DNA of 64,000 nt from Aquimarina brevivitae (lineage in GTDB: Bacteria > Bacteroidota > Bacteroidia > Flavobacteriales > Flavobacteriaceae): the NCBI RefSeq assembly GCF_004216895.1, contig NZ_SGXE01000001.1, positions 806,001-870,000 on the forward strand, read 5' to 3'. Shown here one piece after another: positions 7,100 to 17,762 of the stretch; the first letter of the stretch is position 1, and every line of letters begins with the position of its first letter. The translations under genes and the position numbers were made by a program. The notes beneath the pieces are model-generated. The model searched no databases, was not told the DNA's origin, and saw nothing but the letters and a program-made list of their open reading frames with translations.

Positions 7100-9415
7100 T
7101 TAATTTAATTCAAAATTGGCTTCCTTTGTGGTGTCAGAACTACCACCTACAAAAACGCTAAACATCCCTGGCTCTATCATATAATTACCAGTATTGTCAT
7201 AAAACCCTAACTGTTCAGTAGTAAGCTTAAAACGTATTGTTTTTTGTTCTCCCGGTGCTAGGGAAACCATTTCAAAGCCTTTTAATTCTTTAACAGGTCT
7301 TGTTATACTTGCAAAATGATCTCTGATATAAAGTTGCACCACTTCTTTACCAGCCATAGTTCCCGTGTTGGTAAGATTTACTGAAACTTCAACTATCGGT
7401 TCTTTAGCATTAGCGCTTATCATTTTAACATTTACATCATCATATTGAAAAGTAGTATAACTTAATCCATAACCAAAAGCATAAAGGGGTGTATTTTTTT
7501 CATCGGAATAATGCGACCAGAATACAATATCTGGACCATCTGATGAAGGTCTACCTGTATTTTTATAATTATAATATAATGGAGATTGGCCAACAGACCT
7601 TGGGAATGACATAGGCAATTTTCCACTAGGATTATAATCACCATATAATACCTGTGCAATGGCATTACCACTTTGAGATCCTAGATGCCAAGCTTCTACT
7701 ATAGCTGGGATATGTTCATCTGCCCAAGTAATGGTTAACGGTCTACCGTTATTTAGAACTAAGACGATATTTTTATTTACCTTATACACTTCTTCAAGTA
7801 GTTGCTGCTGTACTCCTGGTAAGCCTAGATTTGCTCGGCTCCGCGCTTCTCCGCTTTGAAAACCGACTTCTCCAAGCACCATAATGACAACATCATTCTT
7901 TTTTGCCACACTAATTGCCTCAGCAAAACCACTGGTGTCATCCTTATTTATTTTTACTTCATTAACAAAGGTGGTAGCACCCAAAGAAACATCCGCTCCC
8001 TTGGCATAGGTAACTGTATTGCCTTTGTAGTTTTCTAATCCCTCAAGTACCGAAATTGCAGTATTGTCTTTAGCAGCAATTCTCCAGCTTCCTAAAGGGC
8101 TGTTTTTATCTGCTGCCAGTGCACCAATTACTGCTATTTTCTTTCCTTGTTTCGGCAAAGGAAGAAGATTATTTTCATTTTTTAGAAGTACGATAGATTT
8201 TTTAGCTATATCCAATACGACTTCGTGATTTTCTTTACTTCCTATAACTTCTTTTTCTCTAGCTTCATTGCAGTATTTGTATGGATCTTCAAAAAGTCCT
8301 AACTCAAATTTTACCCTTAATATTCTTCGGGCTGCATCGTCAATATAGGCTTCTTTAACTTTTCCTTCTTTTACTAACTCAGCTAGATGCGCTACATAAA
8401 GATACGATTCCATATCCATATCGGAGCCTGCATTGATGGCTAACTCGGCTGCAGTTTTACCGTCTTTGGACAGGCCGTGGTTTATGGTTTCTTTAATGGA
8501 ACCCCAGTCAGAAACAATAAATCCGTCAAAACCCCAATCTTGTTTTAGAATATCCCTTTGCAACTCTCTATGGGTAGTTGCAGGTATACCATTGAGTTCA
8601 TTGAAAGCATTCATAAAAGTACGTACTCCAGCATTTTTAGCCGCAATGAACGGAGGAAAAATTATATTATGTAGGGTAGAAGTTCCTACATCTACTGTGT
8701 TGTAATCTCTACCTGATTCTGCAAAACCATACCCAGCAAAATGCTTCGCACAGGCCGCGATGGTATTATATTTAGAAAGATCATCACCTTGAAAGCCATT
8801 AACCCTAGCTACGGCTATTTTAGACCCTAAAAAGGGATCTTCTCCTGCTCCTTCCATAACTCTACCCCACCTAGCATCTCTGGAGATGTCTACCATAGGT
8901 GCAAATGTCCAATTAATTCCTGCGGCAGCAGCTTCTTTTGCTGCAATCCTTGCAGAATTTTTAATGGCTTCTAAATCCCAACTTGCAGATTCTGCTAGTG
9001 GAATAGGACTCATGGTCTCATAGCCATGAATGACATCAAAACCTATAATTAAAGGTATACCTAATCGGGTTTCTTCTACTGCTATCTTTTGGACAGCTCG
9101 TACATCTTTAACACCTCTAACGTTAAGCATGGAACCAACCCAACCTTTGCGTAGGTGTTCAAACTTTTTAGCCGCATCACCTTCTTTGGGAGAAGGTCCA
9201 GTAACGTTCCAAAACCCATTGTACTGGTTCATCTGGCCTATTTTTTCCTCTAATGTCATTAGCGCCAATAACGAATCCACCTTGGCTTCGATTACAGGGT
9301 TTTGTTCGGTGGTAAACGTGCTTTTTTGCACCTCTTTTTCTGTAGAAGAAGAGGTACAATTAAGCGTAAGCAATCCTAGGACTACTCCTATAAAAAGAGC
9401 ATTCAGCTTTTTCAT
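7100..9415 (-). CDS. bglX: GH3 beta-glucosidase, lipoprotein (BglX-type)
   Basis: A 771-residue protein. The SPII signal ends LLTLNC (Cys20). The GH3 N-terminal barrel carries the KHF motif (K224-H225) and the nucleophile Asp in GFDGFIVSDWG (D303). The C-terminal alpha/beta sandwich (from about 410) is followed by a fibronectin-III-like domain (about 690-770) ending TIRFKLTTEQLGFYD. Periplasmic BglX-type enzymes release glucose from the non-reducing ends of beta-linked oligosaccharides. Here it would finish laminarin oligosaccharides imported by SusCD. It lies 41 bases after the GH16 lipoprotein gene, in the same operon. Confidence 0.93.
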   Translation of the reverse strand: MKKLNALFIGVVLGLLTLNCTSSSTEKEVQKSTFTTEQNPVIEAKVDSLLALMTLEEKIGQMNQYNGFWNVTGPSPKEGDAAKKFEHLRKGWVGSMLNVRGVKDVRAVQKIAVEETRLGIPLIIGFDVIHGYETMSPIPLAESASWDLEAIKNSARIAAKEAAAAGINWTFAPMVDISRDARWGRVMEGAGEDPFLGSKIAVARVNGFQGDDLSKYNTIAACAKHFAGYGFAESGRDYNTVDVGTSTLHNIIFPPFIAAKNAGVRTFMNAFNELNGIPATTHRELQRDILKQDWGFDGFIVSDWGSIKETINHGLSKDGKTAAELAINAGSDMDMESYLYVAHLAELVKEGKVKEAYIDDAARRILRVKFELGLFEDPYKYCNEAREKEVIGSKENHEVVLDIAKKSIVLLKNENNLLPLPKQGKKIAVIGALAADKNSPLGSWRIAAKDNTAISVLEGLENYKGNTVTYAKGADVSLGATTFVNEVKINKDDTSGFAEAISVAKKNDVVIMVLGEVGFQSGEARSRANLGLPGVQQQLLEEVYKVNKNIVLVLNNGRPLTITWADEHIPAIVEAWHLGSQSGNAIAQVLYGDYNPSGKLPMSFPRSVGQSPLYYNYKNTGRPSSDGPDIVFWSHYSDEKNTPLYAFGYGLSYTTFQYDDVNVKMISANAKEPIVEVSVNLTNTGTMAGKEVVQLYIRDHFASITRPVKELKGFEMVSLAPGEQKTIRFKLTTEQLGFYDNTGNYMIEPGMFSVFVGGSSDTTKEANFELN

Positions 9416-9456
9416 GAATATTTATTTTTTCCGATTTCTTTTGTTTCAGCAATAGC

Positions 9457-11097
9457 TTATTGATATACTCTTACATAATCAATTTCCATGGTAGAGCTGG
9501 TAAAGCCCGGATCAATTGTACCACCAAAATTTCCTCCCATAGCCACATTTAGAATCAAAAAGAAATCGTCATTAAAGGGTAGTTCTGCATTATTCGTAAA
9601 CGTATGGAATACTTGACCATCTATGGAGAAGCTGATTTCACTTGGTGACCAAACTACTTCATAAATATGAAAGGTATCCGAAACATCACCGTCTATAGTA
9701 CCTTCAGTTACCGCATCACCTCCGGAATTACCCGGAAAGTGAAGCGATGAAAACACTGTATTTTGTTGGTTACCTACGTGTTCCATAATGTCTATTTCAC
9801 CACAATTTGGCCAACCAATGGATTCGAAGTTTGAACCAAGCATCCATATTGCTGGCCAAGTACCCCCACCTGAGGGCAGCTTGGCTCTAACCTCTACACG
9901 ACCGTAAGTAAAATCAAATAATCCTTGAGATTTTAGTCTTGAAGAAGTATATCCTCCATTTTCTGCTCTTGCAGTGATTTTTAAAAGACCGTTTTCCACA
10001 ATCACATTACTAGGATCATCAGTATACGTCTGAGATTCATTATTACCCCATCCGTTTTGCCCTGTTCCTAAATCATACGTCCAGTTAGAAGCATTTGGCG
10101 CTCCATCGGTGTCAAATTCGTCAGCCCAAATTTGATTTTCAAAAGGAGGCTCGTTAGCATCATTACCACCGGGTTCACCAGGAGTGATTAAAAACCACCA
10201 GTCAAATTCGTTATTTCCATCTGTAGATCGTAAAACTAAATCGTTTGATGCCTGTTGTGGATCGTATCCAAATAATTCATAAGAATGATTACCTCCAATA
10301 TAATACCCGATAAATCCAATACCAGTAAGGTTTAAGGTTACAACTCCTCCTGGAGCGGTAATTGACCAAGAACCGATATAATCACTATAAGGATAATTTT
10401 CGATATCTGCACCATTTTGTGTTCCTGAACCTGGACCATTTAATTCATTGATAAGATTTTCTCTTCCAAAAACAGTTCCTGAAGGATCTTCTGTTGGATC
10501 GTCATTGGTGTTATCTACAATGTGCGTAAAGGTTCCATCTGCATTAAAGATATAACGGTCATCATACATACCTACACCAGCTTTATCATTAGCAGGAGCG
10601 GCAAAGAATTCACCAAAAACTTCTCCGCCTACTGGACCTAATCCAAAATGGCCATTGGCTTCACTCTTAATACGAAATGGAGCACTGGTAAGAAGATTTA
10701 CCAATTCAATAGGTGGCTCATACAATACTAATACCTCAACTTGTACGGTAGTACTCGTTGATAACCCGCCTGTTCCATTGGCTATAACGGTTACATCATA
10801 AATAAAAGTTCCTGTTCTTGAAAAATTATATACTTTTTGCCCGGATGGAGCTGCTTCTAAAGTACCATTGAAAAGGTAAGAGTAAGAAACTGCGTCATCA
10901 GCCTGAGCATTAAATGTAACTTCTCCGCTTCCGTCTCCAAATGGATTATCGGCATCGGCTCCTGTAATATCAATAGCTACATTAAGGTTAGACGGTGCTT
11001 TAATTTCTCCAATGGAGATGTCATCGTCTTGGCAGCTACTGCTCCATAGGATTAGGACCAGTAGCATTCCTATATATTTAAATATTTTCATAGTCAT
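9457..11097 (-). CDS. GH16 endo-beta-glucanase lipoprotein with N-terminal PKD-like domain
   Basis: A 546-residue protein. The lipobox LWSSSC (Cys22) is followed by the acidic stretch QDDD, like the export signal that puts lipoproteins on the flavobacterial surface. Residues 33-125 form a PKD-like sandwich, 135-310 a Trp/Gly-rich module I do not recognise, and 320-546 the GH16 domain with GEIDIMEHVG (E434, D436, E439). It ends YVRVYQ, as many laminarinases do. It lacks a T9SS tail, so it is a surface-tethered enzyme complementing the secreted GH16 at 4593. It follows the binding-protein gene by 4 bases. Confidence 0.92.
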   Translation of the reverse strand: MTMKIFKYIGMLLVLILWSSSCQDDDISIGEIKAPSNLNVAIDITGADADNPFGDGSGEVTFNAQADDAVSYSYLFNGTLEAAPSGQKVYNFSRTGTFIYDVTVIANGTGGLSTSTTVQVEVLVLYEPPIELVNLLTSAPFRIKSEANGHFGLGPVGGEVFGEFFAAPANDKAGVGMYDDRYIFNADGTFTHIVDNTNDDPTEDPSGTVFGRENLINELNGPGSGTQNGADIENYPYSDYIGSWSITAPGGVVTLNLTGIGFIGYYIGGNHSYELFGYDPQQASNDLVLRSTDGNNEFDWWFLITPGEPGGNDANEPPFENQIWADEFDTDGAPNASNWTYDLGTGQNGWGNNESQTYTDDPSNVIVENGLLKITARAENGGYTSSRLKSQGLFDFTYGRVEVRAKLPSGGGTWPAIWMLGSNFESIGWPNCGEIDIMEHVGNQQNTVFSSLHFPGNSGGDAVTEGTIDGDVSDTFHIYEVVWSPSEISFSIDGQVFHTFTNNAELPFNDDFFLILNVAMGGNFGGTIDPGFTSSTMEIDYVRVYQ

Positions 11098-11101
11098 ATT
11101 T

Positions 11102-13240
11102 TTAGTTCGTTAAAAAGATATCATCAAAATAGAATGTTTCACCGGCTCCCATATTTCCAAAATCAGGGAAGATGATTACATTATAATAAGAAATATCTGT
11201 GCTAAATCCATTGAAACTAGTTAAATCAAAGGTTATTTCCTCCCAGCTATTAGCCACTGTTGTAGAGGATTGAACCTCTACAAATACTGTTGGGTTGCCG
11301 TTACCATCAGGAGGAGACGTTGTATCTTCCATTTTAAATAAAATAGGAACTCCGGCTCTTGGCGACCATACTTTTAAAGATATGGTGGTTCCGTTGGAAA
11401 AATCAACTGGCCCATCTAAGGCTAGACTAGCACCAGCCCAGACCTGTGAACCTGTTGGTTTTTGGATTTCTGTTACAGTAGCACTTGTATTTAATCCAGT
11501 TTGATCAGGATTTGTTGCTGTAGCAGCTGGTATAGGTCCAAAATTAGGATCTCCAAATCCAGCCCAAGTGTAAGTTAACGTACTTACTTCAAAATTTAAA
11601 GGAAGTTTTAGTGAAGCAATTTCAATATCATCAAAGTAGAAAGCTTCTCCTGCGCCCATGTTTCCGAAGTCTGGGAAGATAATTACATTGCTGTAAGGGA
11701 TAGAAGTACTGAATCCATTATAGCTAGTAAGATCAAAAGATAATTCCTCCCACGCATTTGCTACAGTTGTTGTAGCTTGAACTTCAACAAAGACAGACGG
11801 ATTACCGTTTCCATCAGGTGCTGAAGTTTGATCTTCCATTTTAAATAATACAGGAACCCCTGCTCGTGGCGACCATACTTTCATAGTTACTGTAGTTCCA
11901 TTAGAAAAGTCTGCGGTACCTGATAGATTCATACTTGCTCCTGCCCATACCTGTGCCCCAGCTGGTTTTTGGATTTCAACTACTGTATTACTAAAATTCA
12001 TACCTGAAGGATCCGGATTATTTACTGTACTCGCCGGAATCGGACCAAAATCTGCGTTACCAAAACCACTCCAAGTATATGTAAGATTATTAGATTCAAA
12101 ATTAATCGGGAAATTAATTACCTCAGTAGGGGCTCTATAAAAGTAAATATTATCAATGAATACTGTACCTGCTGCCCAAGGATCTCCAACAAATTTTAGC
12201 TGATGTATATCCGCAACTGTAAATCCATTTTGATCGGTATATGCTGAAATTGGAATATCTATACTGGTCCATTCACCTGCGGTTAAATCGCTCCACACTG
12301 GTCTTTCTCCGTTAGAAACACTAATTAAAGAAGTTTCTATTCTAGATACATCCCCGGATGTCCATACATCCAGGTGGATGAATTCCATATTTGATACATC
12401 GACAGGAGATCCAAATTGGATACCTTGGTAGCTCAGATTAATATACTGTAGCATTTCATCACCATTAAGGTCAAATGAACTCCAGCTACTTCCTTGACTA
12501 CCTTGTCCCCAATCTGGGAAATAATCAGTACCTGCTACGTCATCGTAAGCCGCACTAAATATTGATATTACATCTTGTGTAGATCTTGCCGGTGGTGCGG
12601 GTGCAGATGCTACGGGTTGTAGAATCTCAGTTACCGTAAATTCCTCAGTGTATTCTGTAGTTTCGATAGCTCCACCTCTGGCAACAACTCGGATTGTATA
12701 GGTGCCTGCATTTTCGTAAATATAGGATACGGTATCACCAATATTTGCAGAAACAGGAGTGTCATCAGCGTTTTCGCCAAAATATACATCATAAGATACT
12801 GCAAACTCAGCCGTAGCTGTTACATTTACCTGTTTTGATACTGCAGCATCATTTTCTATTAAGACCTCTAAATTTTGAGGTGGATTAAATGAAACAACTA
12901 GCGGTTGTACGGCTTCAGTGGTTTTGCCTGATACACTTTTACCTACGATTCTTAGTTCATAAGAACCTTCTTCATAAATGTGCTCCGCTTTTTCTCCTGG
13001 AGTTACATTAACGGGTTCTAAAGTGCCATCACCAAAATATACATCAAATGATACTGCTCCCTTACCTGTGGGGATAATAGTAACAAATCCTGTGTTGTCC
13101 TGTGTAATATTAACCAAAGCAGTAATATTACTAGGAGCTTCAACAGCATCGAGATATTCGAAGCTGTCATCCTCTTTACAACTAACAATGACTGTTAGTG
13201 AAAGGAATAATCCAATTATAATTTTTAAATATTTCATCAT
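11102..13240 (-). CDS. Surface glycan-binding lipoprotein with PKD domains and duplicated CBM-like modules
   Basis: A 712-residue protein. The signal ends LTVIVSC (Cys21), followed by KEDDS, a surface-export-like acidic patch. Residues 35-205 hold two PKD-like domains (FDVYFGDGTLEPVN and YDVYFGENADDTPV mark equivalent strands). Residues 215-375 form a galactose-binding-like beta-sandwich. Residues 376-712 are two closely similar modules sharing YTW-GFG, AGVP-LFKMED, DGNGNP and IIFPDFGNMGAGE. No catalytic residues are visible. The position between susD and GH16 is the classical place of a SusE/SGBP-type protein, which holds the polysaccharide at the cell surface. Confidence 0.88.
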   Translation of the reverse strand: MMKYLKIIIGLFLSLTVIVSCKEDDSFEYLDAVEAPSNITALVNITQDNTGFVTIIPTGKGAVSFDVYFGDGTLEPVNVTPGEKAEHIYEEGSYELRIVGKSVSGKTTEAVQPLVVSFNPPQNLEVLIENDAAVSKQVNVTATAEFAVSYDVYFGENADDTPVSANIGDTVSYIYENAGTYTIRVVARGGAIETTEYTEEFTVTEILQPVASAPAPPARSTQDVISIFSAAYDDVAGTDYFPDWGQGSQGSSWSSFDLNGDEMLQYINLSYQGIQFGSPVDVSNMEFIHLDVWTSGDVSRIETSLISVSNGERPVWSDLTAGEWTSIDIPISAYTDQNGFTVADIHQLKFVGDPWAAGTVFIDNIYFYRAPTEVINFPINFESNNLTYTWSGFGNADFGPIPASTVNNPDPSGMNFSNTVVEIQKPAGAQVWAGASMNLSGTADFSNGTTVTMKVWSPRAGVPVLFKMEDQTSAPDGNGNPSVFVEVQATTTVANAWEELSFDLTSYNGFSTSIPYSNVIIFPDFGNMGAGEAFYFDDIEIASLKLPLNFEVSTLTYTWAGFGDPNFGPIPAATATNPDQTGLNTSATVTEIQKPTGSQVWAGASLALDGPVDFSNGTTISLKVWSPRAGVPILFKMEDTTSPPDGNGNPTVFVEVQSSTTVANSWEEITFDLTSFNGFSTDISYYNVIIFPDFGNMGAGETFYFDDIFLTN
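11105..12115 (-). repeat. Internal tandem duplication encoding two CBM-like modules
   Basis: Two adjacent coding segments of about 500 bases (about 12115-11606 and 11605-11105) encode modules with long identical stretches, for example SNGTT, KVWSPRAGVP and IIFPDFGNMGAGE. DNA similarity is also high, which suggests a fairly recent in-frame duplication that increases binding valency. Confidence 0.8.
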
Positions 13241-13249
13241 AGTAATTTT

Positions 13250-14707
13250 TTAATACCCTTCATTTTGCGGCCAGCGATCACCTGCTAGCTGTATTTCAAT
13301 AAGGGGAATGGGGAAAACTTCATTTTTATTGGCTGTAAAGCCATCAATCGCCTGTGCAGCTCTACCAGTTCTTACTAAGTCAAAGAAACGATGTCCTTCG
13401 CCCATTAGTTCTACACGTCTTTCTTGGTAGATTGCTTCTGTTAGTGCTGATCCTGTTAAGGTGATATCACCTAATTGTGCTCTATTTCGTACCCGATTAA
13501 GGTAAATCTGAGCTTGTGCATCATTAGGTGGATTTTTTCTATTATGTGCCTCTGCAGCCATTAATAATACATCTGCAAAGCGAATTGCTCTATAGTTATT
13601 AGGGTTGGTAAGATTAGCATCTCCAGTATTCAAATCACCTTGTCTAGCTATATATTTTCTATTATAATACCCTGTATGCTCAAATCCCTCAACATAAGTA
13701 GCTCCTGTTTGAGCAGACCAGGCTACAATATCTAAAACAGCAACATCTCTACGGATATCACCATCTTCAAAAGATTCATAGGCCTCTTGAGTGGGTACGT
13801 TGAAACTAAAGCCCGAATCAAATTCAGGACCTGAATAATTACGGATTCCATTGAACCCTACAGCTACATTACCTTCACTACATTGTAAACATCCAAAACC
13901 TGCTCCCTCTACATCCGTATACTGAACTTCAAAAACAGATTCAATATTATTTTCACCTTCTTGCTCAAAAATACTGTTGTAGTCGGTTACCAGGTCATAA
14001 GGACCAGCAACAACCTGATCCAATACCTGTGCTGCTTCTGTGAACTTATCTTGATATAGATATACTTTACCCAACAGCGCCTGTGCAGCACCCTGAGTAA
14101 CTCTACCGGTCTCAGCTTGTACAGCTGGCAAATTGTCCGCAGCATAGATTAAATCTGCTTCAATTACTGCATATACGTCTTCTTTTGGAGCTCTATCGAT
14201 TGAGTTCTCTTCTCCAAAGAGAATTCTACGATCTACCGCTAAAGGCACATCACCGAAGAATTTGACCAACTCAAAATAATAGTAGGCTCTTAGGAATCTC
14301 GTTTGAGCAATAACTCCATTTTTACCAGGAAAATCAGTTTTATCCTGAAATTCCATGATATAATTAGCTCTATTGACACCGGCATACATCCAACTCCATA
14401 TATCTCTCAATTGAGCGTTAACATCTGTATGTGTCATATTATCAATCTCCTGAATTCCAGGAACGTCAGTTGCACTTTCACCACCGGCTAAGGTATTGTC
14501 CGAAGCAATTTCCCCTAGCATTACGTTGAGGTAAGTGGATTGTAACAAATCATATGCTCCAATCAGTGCATTTTGATAATCCTCTTCTGAATTAAAATAA
14601 TCTTCTGAATTCTGATCAGGAGATTCTACATCAACATAATCATCGCTACACGCGATTACCAATGTAGATATCATCAATAAGAGAATGAATTTTATATTGT
14701 TTTTCAT
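13250..14707 (-). CDS. SusD/RagB family nutrient-binding lipoprotein
   Basis: A 485-residue protein. The lipobox ISTLVIAC (Cys20) is followed by SDDYVDVESPDQNSEDYF, the usual SusD start. TPR-like helices follow (TRFLRAYYYFELVKFFGDVPL is a SusD hallmark). The C-terminus has the usual YQERRVELMGEGHRFFDLVR block and the ending FPIPLIEIQL. SusD proteins form the lid of a SusC transporter and present oligosaccharides. It lies 16 bases after the SusC gene. Confidence 0.95.
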   Translation of the reverse strand: MKNNIKFILLLMISTLVIACSDDYVDVESPDQNSEDYFNSEEDYQNALIGAYDLLQSTYLNVMLGEIASDNTLAGGESATDVPGIQEIDNMTHTDVNAQLRDIWSWMYAGVNRANYIMEFQDKTDFPGKNGVIAQTRFLRAYYYFELVKFFGDVPLAVDRRILFGEENSIDRAPKEDVYAVIEADLIYAADNLPAVQAETGRVTQGAAQALLGKVYLYQDKFTEAAQVLDQVVAGPYDLVTDYNSIFEQEGENNIESVFEVQYTDVEGAGFGCLQCSEGNVAVGFNGIRNYSGPEFDSGFSFNVPTQEAYESFEDGDIRRDVAVLDIVAWSAQTGATYVEGFEHTGYYNRKYIARQGDLNTGDANLTNPNNYRAIRFADVLLMAAEAHNRKNPPNDAQAQIYLNRVRNRAQLGDITLTGSALTEAIYQERRVELMGEGHRFFDLVRTGRAAQAIDGFTANKNEVFPIPLIEIQLAGDRWPQNEGY

Positions 14708-14723
14708 CGTACTTATTTATTTT

Positions 14724-17700
14724 TTAAAATTTAAGGTTAACACCTGCTAAATAGGTTCTTGGTACAGGATAAAATCCTTGATCGATACCTCCGCCTATTG
14801 GCGCTCCAGAAGATGCAGAAGGATCATATCCACTATACTCTGTAAAGGTATATAAGTTATTTACGGAAAAGTAAATTCTTAATTTATCGATACCCATTGC
14901 TTCTGTAAAACGTTCAGATAATGAATAGCCTAGCTGTACATTTTGAATTCTTAAAAACGAACCATCTTCTACATAAAAGTCAGAAAATAAATTGTTTGTA
15001 TTCGCTGCTGTAGTCACTCTTGGGAATTCATTTGTTGACCCTGGACCAGTCCATCTATCTAAGAAACCAATTCTTCTATTTACAAGGGGCTGATTTCTTT
15101 CATAATTTCGTACAATATCATTACCCAATGATGCAAATGAATAACTGGTGAAATCAAAGTTTTTCCAGTTGAAACCAATGTTTAATCCCATAGTAAATTC
15201 AGGTATAGGATTACCGATATCTGTTCGGTCGTTAGAATCTATAATTCCATTTCCATCAATATCTACGTAACGCAAATCTCCAGGTGCTGCATTTGGTTGA
15301 GCACCGTGTGCCTCCACTTCTGCTTGATTCTGAAAGATTCCATTAGTTTGTAATCCATAGAAATATCCGATGGGTTTACCTGCTTCCATACGAGAAGGGG
15401 GGTCCTGACCTACACCAAAACTACCTCCAGGTATAAATCCATTATCGTTATCTACGAATATTACTTCATTGTCTAATGTGGTAAAGTTATAACTGGCATT
15501 AAAAGAGAAATTGTCAGAGAATCTTTTGTTATAAGCGATTCTAAATTCAAAACCTGTGTTTTCTACAATACCCGCATTAATAACCGGTGGTGAAGAACCA
15601 GGTGCGCCTACACCAAGAATACCTGATACAGGGGCGATTACTAATAAATCTTCAGTTCTTTTCTTGAAGTAATCAAAAGTGATATCAAATTGGTCATTGA
15701 TAATTCTTGCATCAAAACCAATATCCAAGGTTTTTTGTTTTTCCCATCTTATTTCTGGGTTTGATAGTGCACCTATCGCAGTACCAAAACGCAATTCGTC
15801 ATCTATAACATAAGCACCTTCTCCGTTAAGAAGGGATACGTATCTATAGGCAGGAATTCTATCATTACCGATAATACCATAACTACCTCTAAGTTTTAAG
15901 AAGTTAAGGAATTTTCCGGTATTTACAAAAGATTCGTCTGATATCACCCAACCAGCAGAAGCCGAAGGGAAGTATCCAAATCTATTTTTTGGACCAAAGG
16001 CAGTAGAACCATCTCGTCGAACAATAGCGGAGAACAAGTATTTACCTTGATAATCGTATTGTACTCTTGTAAAATAAGAAAGTAACCTGGTGTCGAAGGA
16101 GTCACCTCCATTTTGAAAGTTATCGACTACATCAGAAGCATTAGCAATGGACGCATTGGCATAGGAGTTGCCAGCAATATCAAATCCAGTAAAACTACTA
16201 AAATCTCCTGAAGTTCTAAATACAGACATACCCAGTAGTGCTTTTAAATTATGATCATCACCAAAAGTATTTTCATATTTAAAAAATGAGTCCCACGTAA
16301 AATCTCTAAAAATATTTTTAGATTCAGTTATACTATTTCGATCTACGTTAAAAACCTTGCCAGCACCGTAAAAAACTTCGGGAGAAAAGAATTTACTCTC
16401 CACTTCTGAGTAGTTAAATTGAAATCTGGATTCTGCAGTAAAGACATCCCAGAAATTGTATTCTAATCCAAAAGTAGCAGCGATTTTATCAACCCAGGTA
16501 TCATTAAACGTATTTGCAACTTGTGCAACCGGGTTAATTACCTCGTTTCCTAAGCCTTCAGCTAAAGTAAAATCTCCATTTTCATCGCGTACCGTGAAGG
16601 TAGGAGCCATATTTAATGCATTGAATAAAACAGAACCTAAAACATTTTCAGGTAAAGTCTTTCTGCTGGTTTTTGTCCAGATATTAGCGGTAGAAAATTT
16701 TAAATTTTCACCGATTTCAAGGGTATAGTTAATTCTTCCAGTAAATCTATCAAAATTAGATTTGCTACCTCCCACAATACCATCTTGATTTAGATAGGCA
16801 ACGCTGGAGGAGTAAGAAAATTTTTCACCTCCACCTTTAACACTAAAATTTACTTCAGAAATAGGTGCTACTTTAAAAACTTCGTCTTGCCAGTCCGTAC
16901 CTTCTCCTAAACCAGAAACATCTGGAAAGGGGAGTTGCTCTCCACCTGATGCATAGGCCTCATTGATTATCAAACCATACTCGGTAGCATTTAAAACAGG
17001 AATTTCTCTTGTGGTAGTTTGAAAACCTGAATACGTATTGAGTTCAAAAGTCATATCTTGATTTTTACGACCAGATTTAGTGGTAATCAAGATTACCCCA
17101 TTTGCTGCTCTAACCCCATATATACCCGCGGTAGCATCTTTTAAGATGTTAATGCTTTCGATGTCATTAGGGTTTACGGTACTAAGGTCTTCGATAACGT
17201 TACCATCAACTAATATTAATGGGCGGCTGTCCCCGTTAGTAGAAATACCCCTAATCCTAATATTTGATGCACTACCTGGTGACCCGGATGTAGATGTAAC
17301 GTTTACACCTGCCACTTGTCCTTGTAATGCTTGTTCAACTCGTACGGGGTTGAGATCGGTAATATCATCAGCACCTACTACAGATACGGCACCTGTGATT
17401 TCTTTTTTGGTCTGGGTTCCATAACCAATTACGACTACTTGTTCTAAGGATTCAAAATCCTCTTCAAGGGTTACGTTGATCTGTCGATTGTTTCCTATGA
17501 CAACTTCCTTAGTGGTAAAACCTACATAAGAGAAAACTAGCACTGATGACGATTGTACATTGTTAACAGTATAATTTCCGTCAAAATCAGTAACGGAACC
17601 ATTATTAGTACCTTTAACAATCACATTTACGCCTGGTAAAGCCATGCCTGAGGCATCTGTTACCTTACCCGTGACTTGAATTTCTTGTGCATAGAATGTT

Positions 17701-17741
17701 GTTCCTAGAAACACTGCAATTAAGAAATTAATAATTTTCAT
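14724..17741 (-). CDS. SusC/RagA TonB-linked outer-membrane transporter
   Basis: I chose the start at MKIINFLIAVFLG (codon 9 of the longest frame), giving a clear signal peptide ending FYAQ. Then follow a carboxypeptidase-regulatory-like domain (VTGKVTDASGMALPGVNVIVKG), the plug with EQVVVIGYGTQTKKEITGAVSVV as TonB-box region, the SusC signature RIRGISTNGDSRPLILVDGN, and a long beta-barrel ending in GVNLKF with terminal Phe. About 1,005 residues is normal for SusC. It is the first gene of the operon and has a -7 element just upstream. The predicted substrate is beta-1,3-glucan oligosaccharides, from the neighbouring GH16 and GH3 enzymes. Confidence 0.95.
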   Translation of the reverse strand: MKIINFLIAVFLGTTFYAQEIQVTGKVTDASGMALPGVNVIVKGTNNGSVTDFDGNYTVNNVQSSSVLVFSYVGFTTKEVVIGNNRQINVTLEEDFESLEQVVVIGYGTQTKKEITGAVSVVGADDITDLNPVRVEQALQGQVAGVNVTSTSGSPGSASNIRIRGISTNGDSRPLILVDGNVIEDLSTVNPNDIESINILKDATAGIYGVRAANGVILITTKSGRKNQDMTFELNTYSGFQTTTREIPVLNATEYGLIINEAYASGGEQLPFPDVSGLGEGTDWQDEVFKVAPISEVNFSVKGGGEKFSYSSSVAYLNQDGIVGGSKSNFDRFTGRINYTLEIGENLKFSTANIWTKTSRKTLPENVLGSVLFNALNMAPTFTVRDENGDFTLAEGLGNEVINPVAQVANTFNDTWVDKIAATFGLEYNFWDVFTAESRFQFNYSEVESKFFSPEVFYGAGKVFNVDRNSITESKNIFRDFTWDSFFKYENTFGDDHNLKALLGMSVFRTSGDFSSFTGFDIAGNSYANASIANASDVVDNFQNGGDSFDTRLLSYFTRVQYDYQGKYLFSAIVRRDGSTAFGPKNRFGYFPSASAGWVISDESFVNTGKFLNFLKLRGSYGIIGNDRIPAYRYVSLLNGEGAYVIDDELRFGTAIGALSNPEIRWEKQKTLDIGFDARIINDQFDITFDYFKKRTEDLLVIAPVSGILGVGAPGSSPPVINAGIVENTGFEFRIAYNKRFSDNFSFNASYNFTTLDNEVIFVDNDNGFIPGGSFGVGQDPPSRMEAGKPIGYFYGLQTNGIFQNQAEVEAHGAQPNAAPGDLRYVDIDGNGIIDSNDRTDIGNPIPEFTMGLNIGFNWKNFDFTSYSFASLGNDIVRNYERNQPLVNRRIGFLDRWTGPGSTNEFPRVTTAANTNNLFSDFYVEDGSFLRIQNVQLGYSLSERFTEAMGIDKLRIYFSVNNLYTFTEYSGYDPSASSGAPIGGGIDQGFYPVPRTYLAGVNLKF

Positions 17742-17762
17742 TAGCTTTTTATTTGGTTCTCT

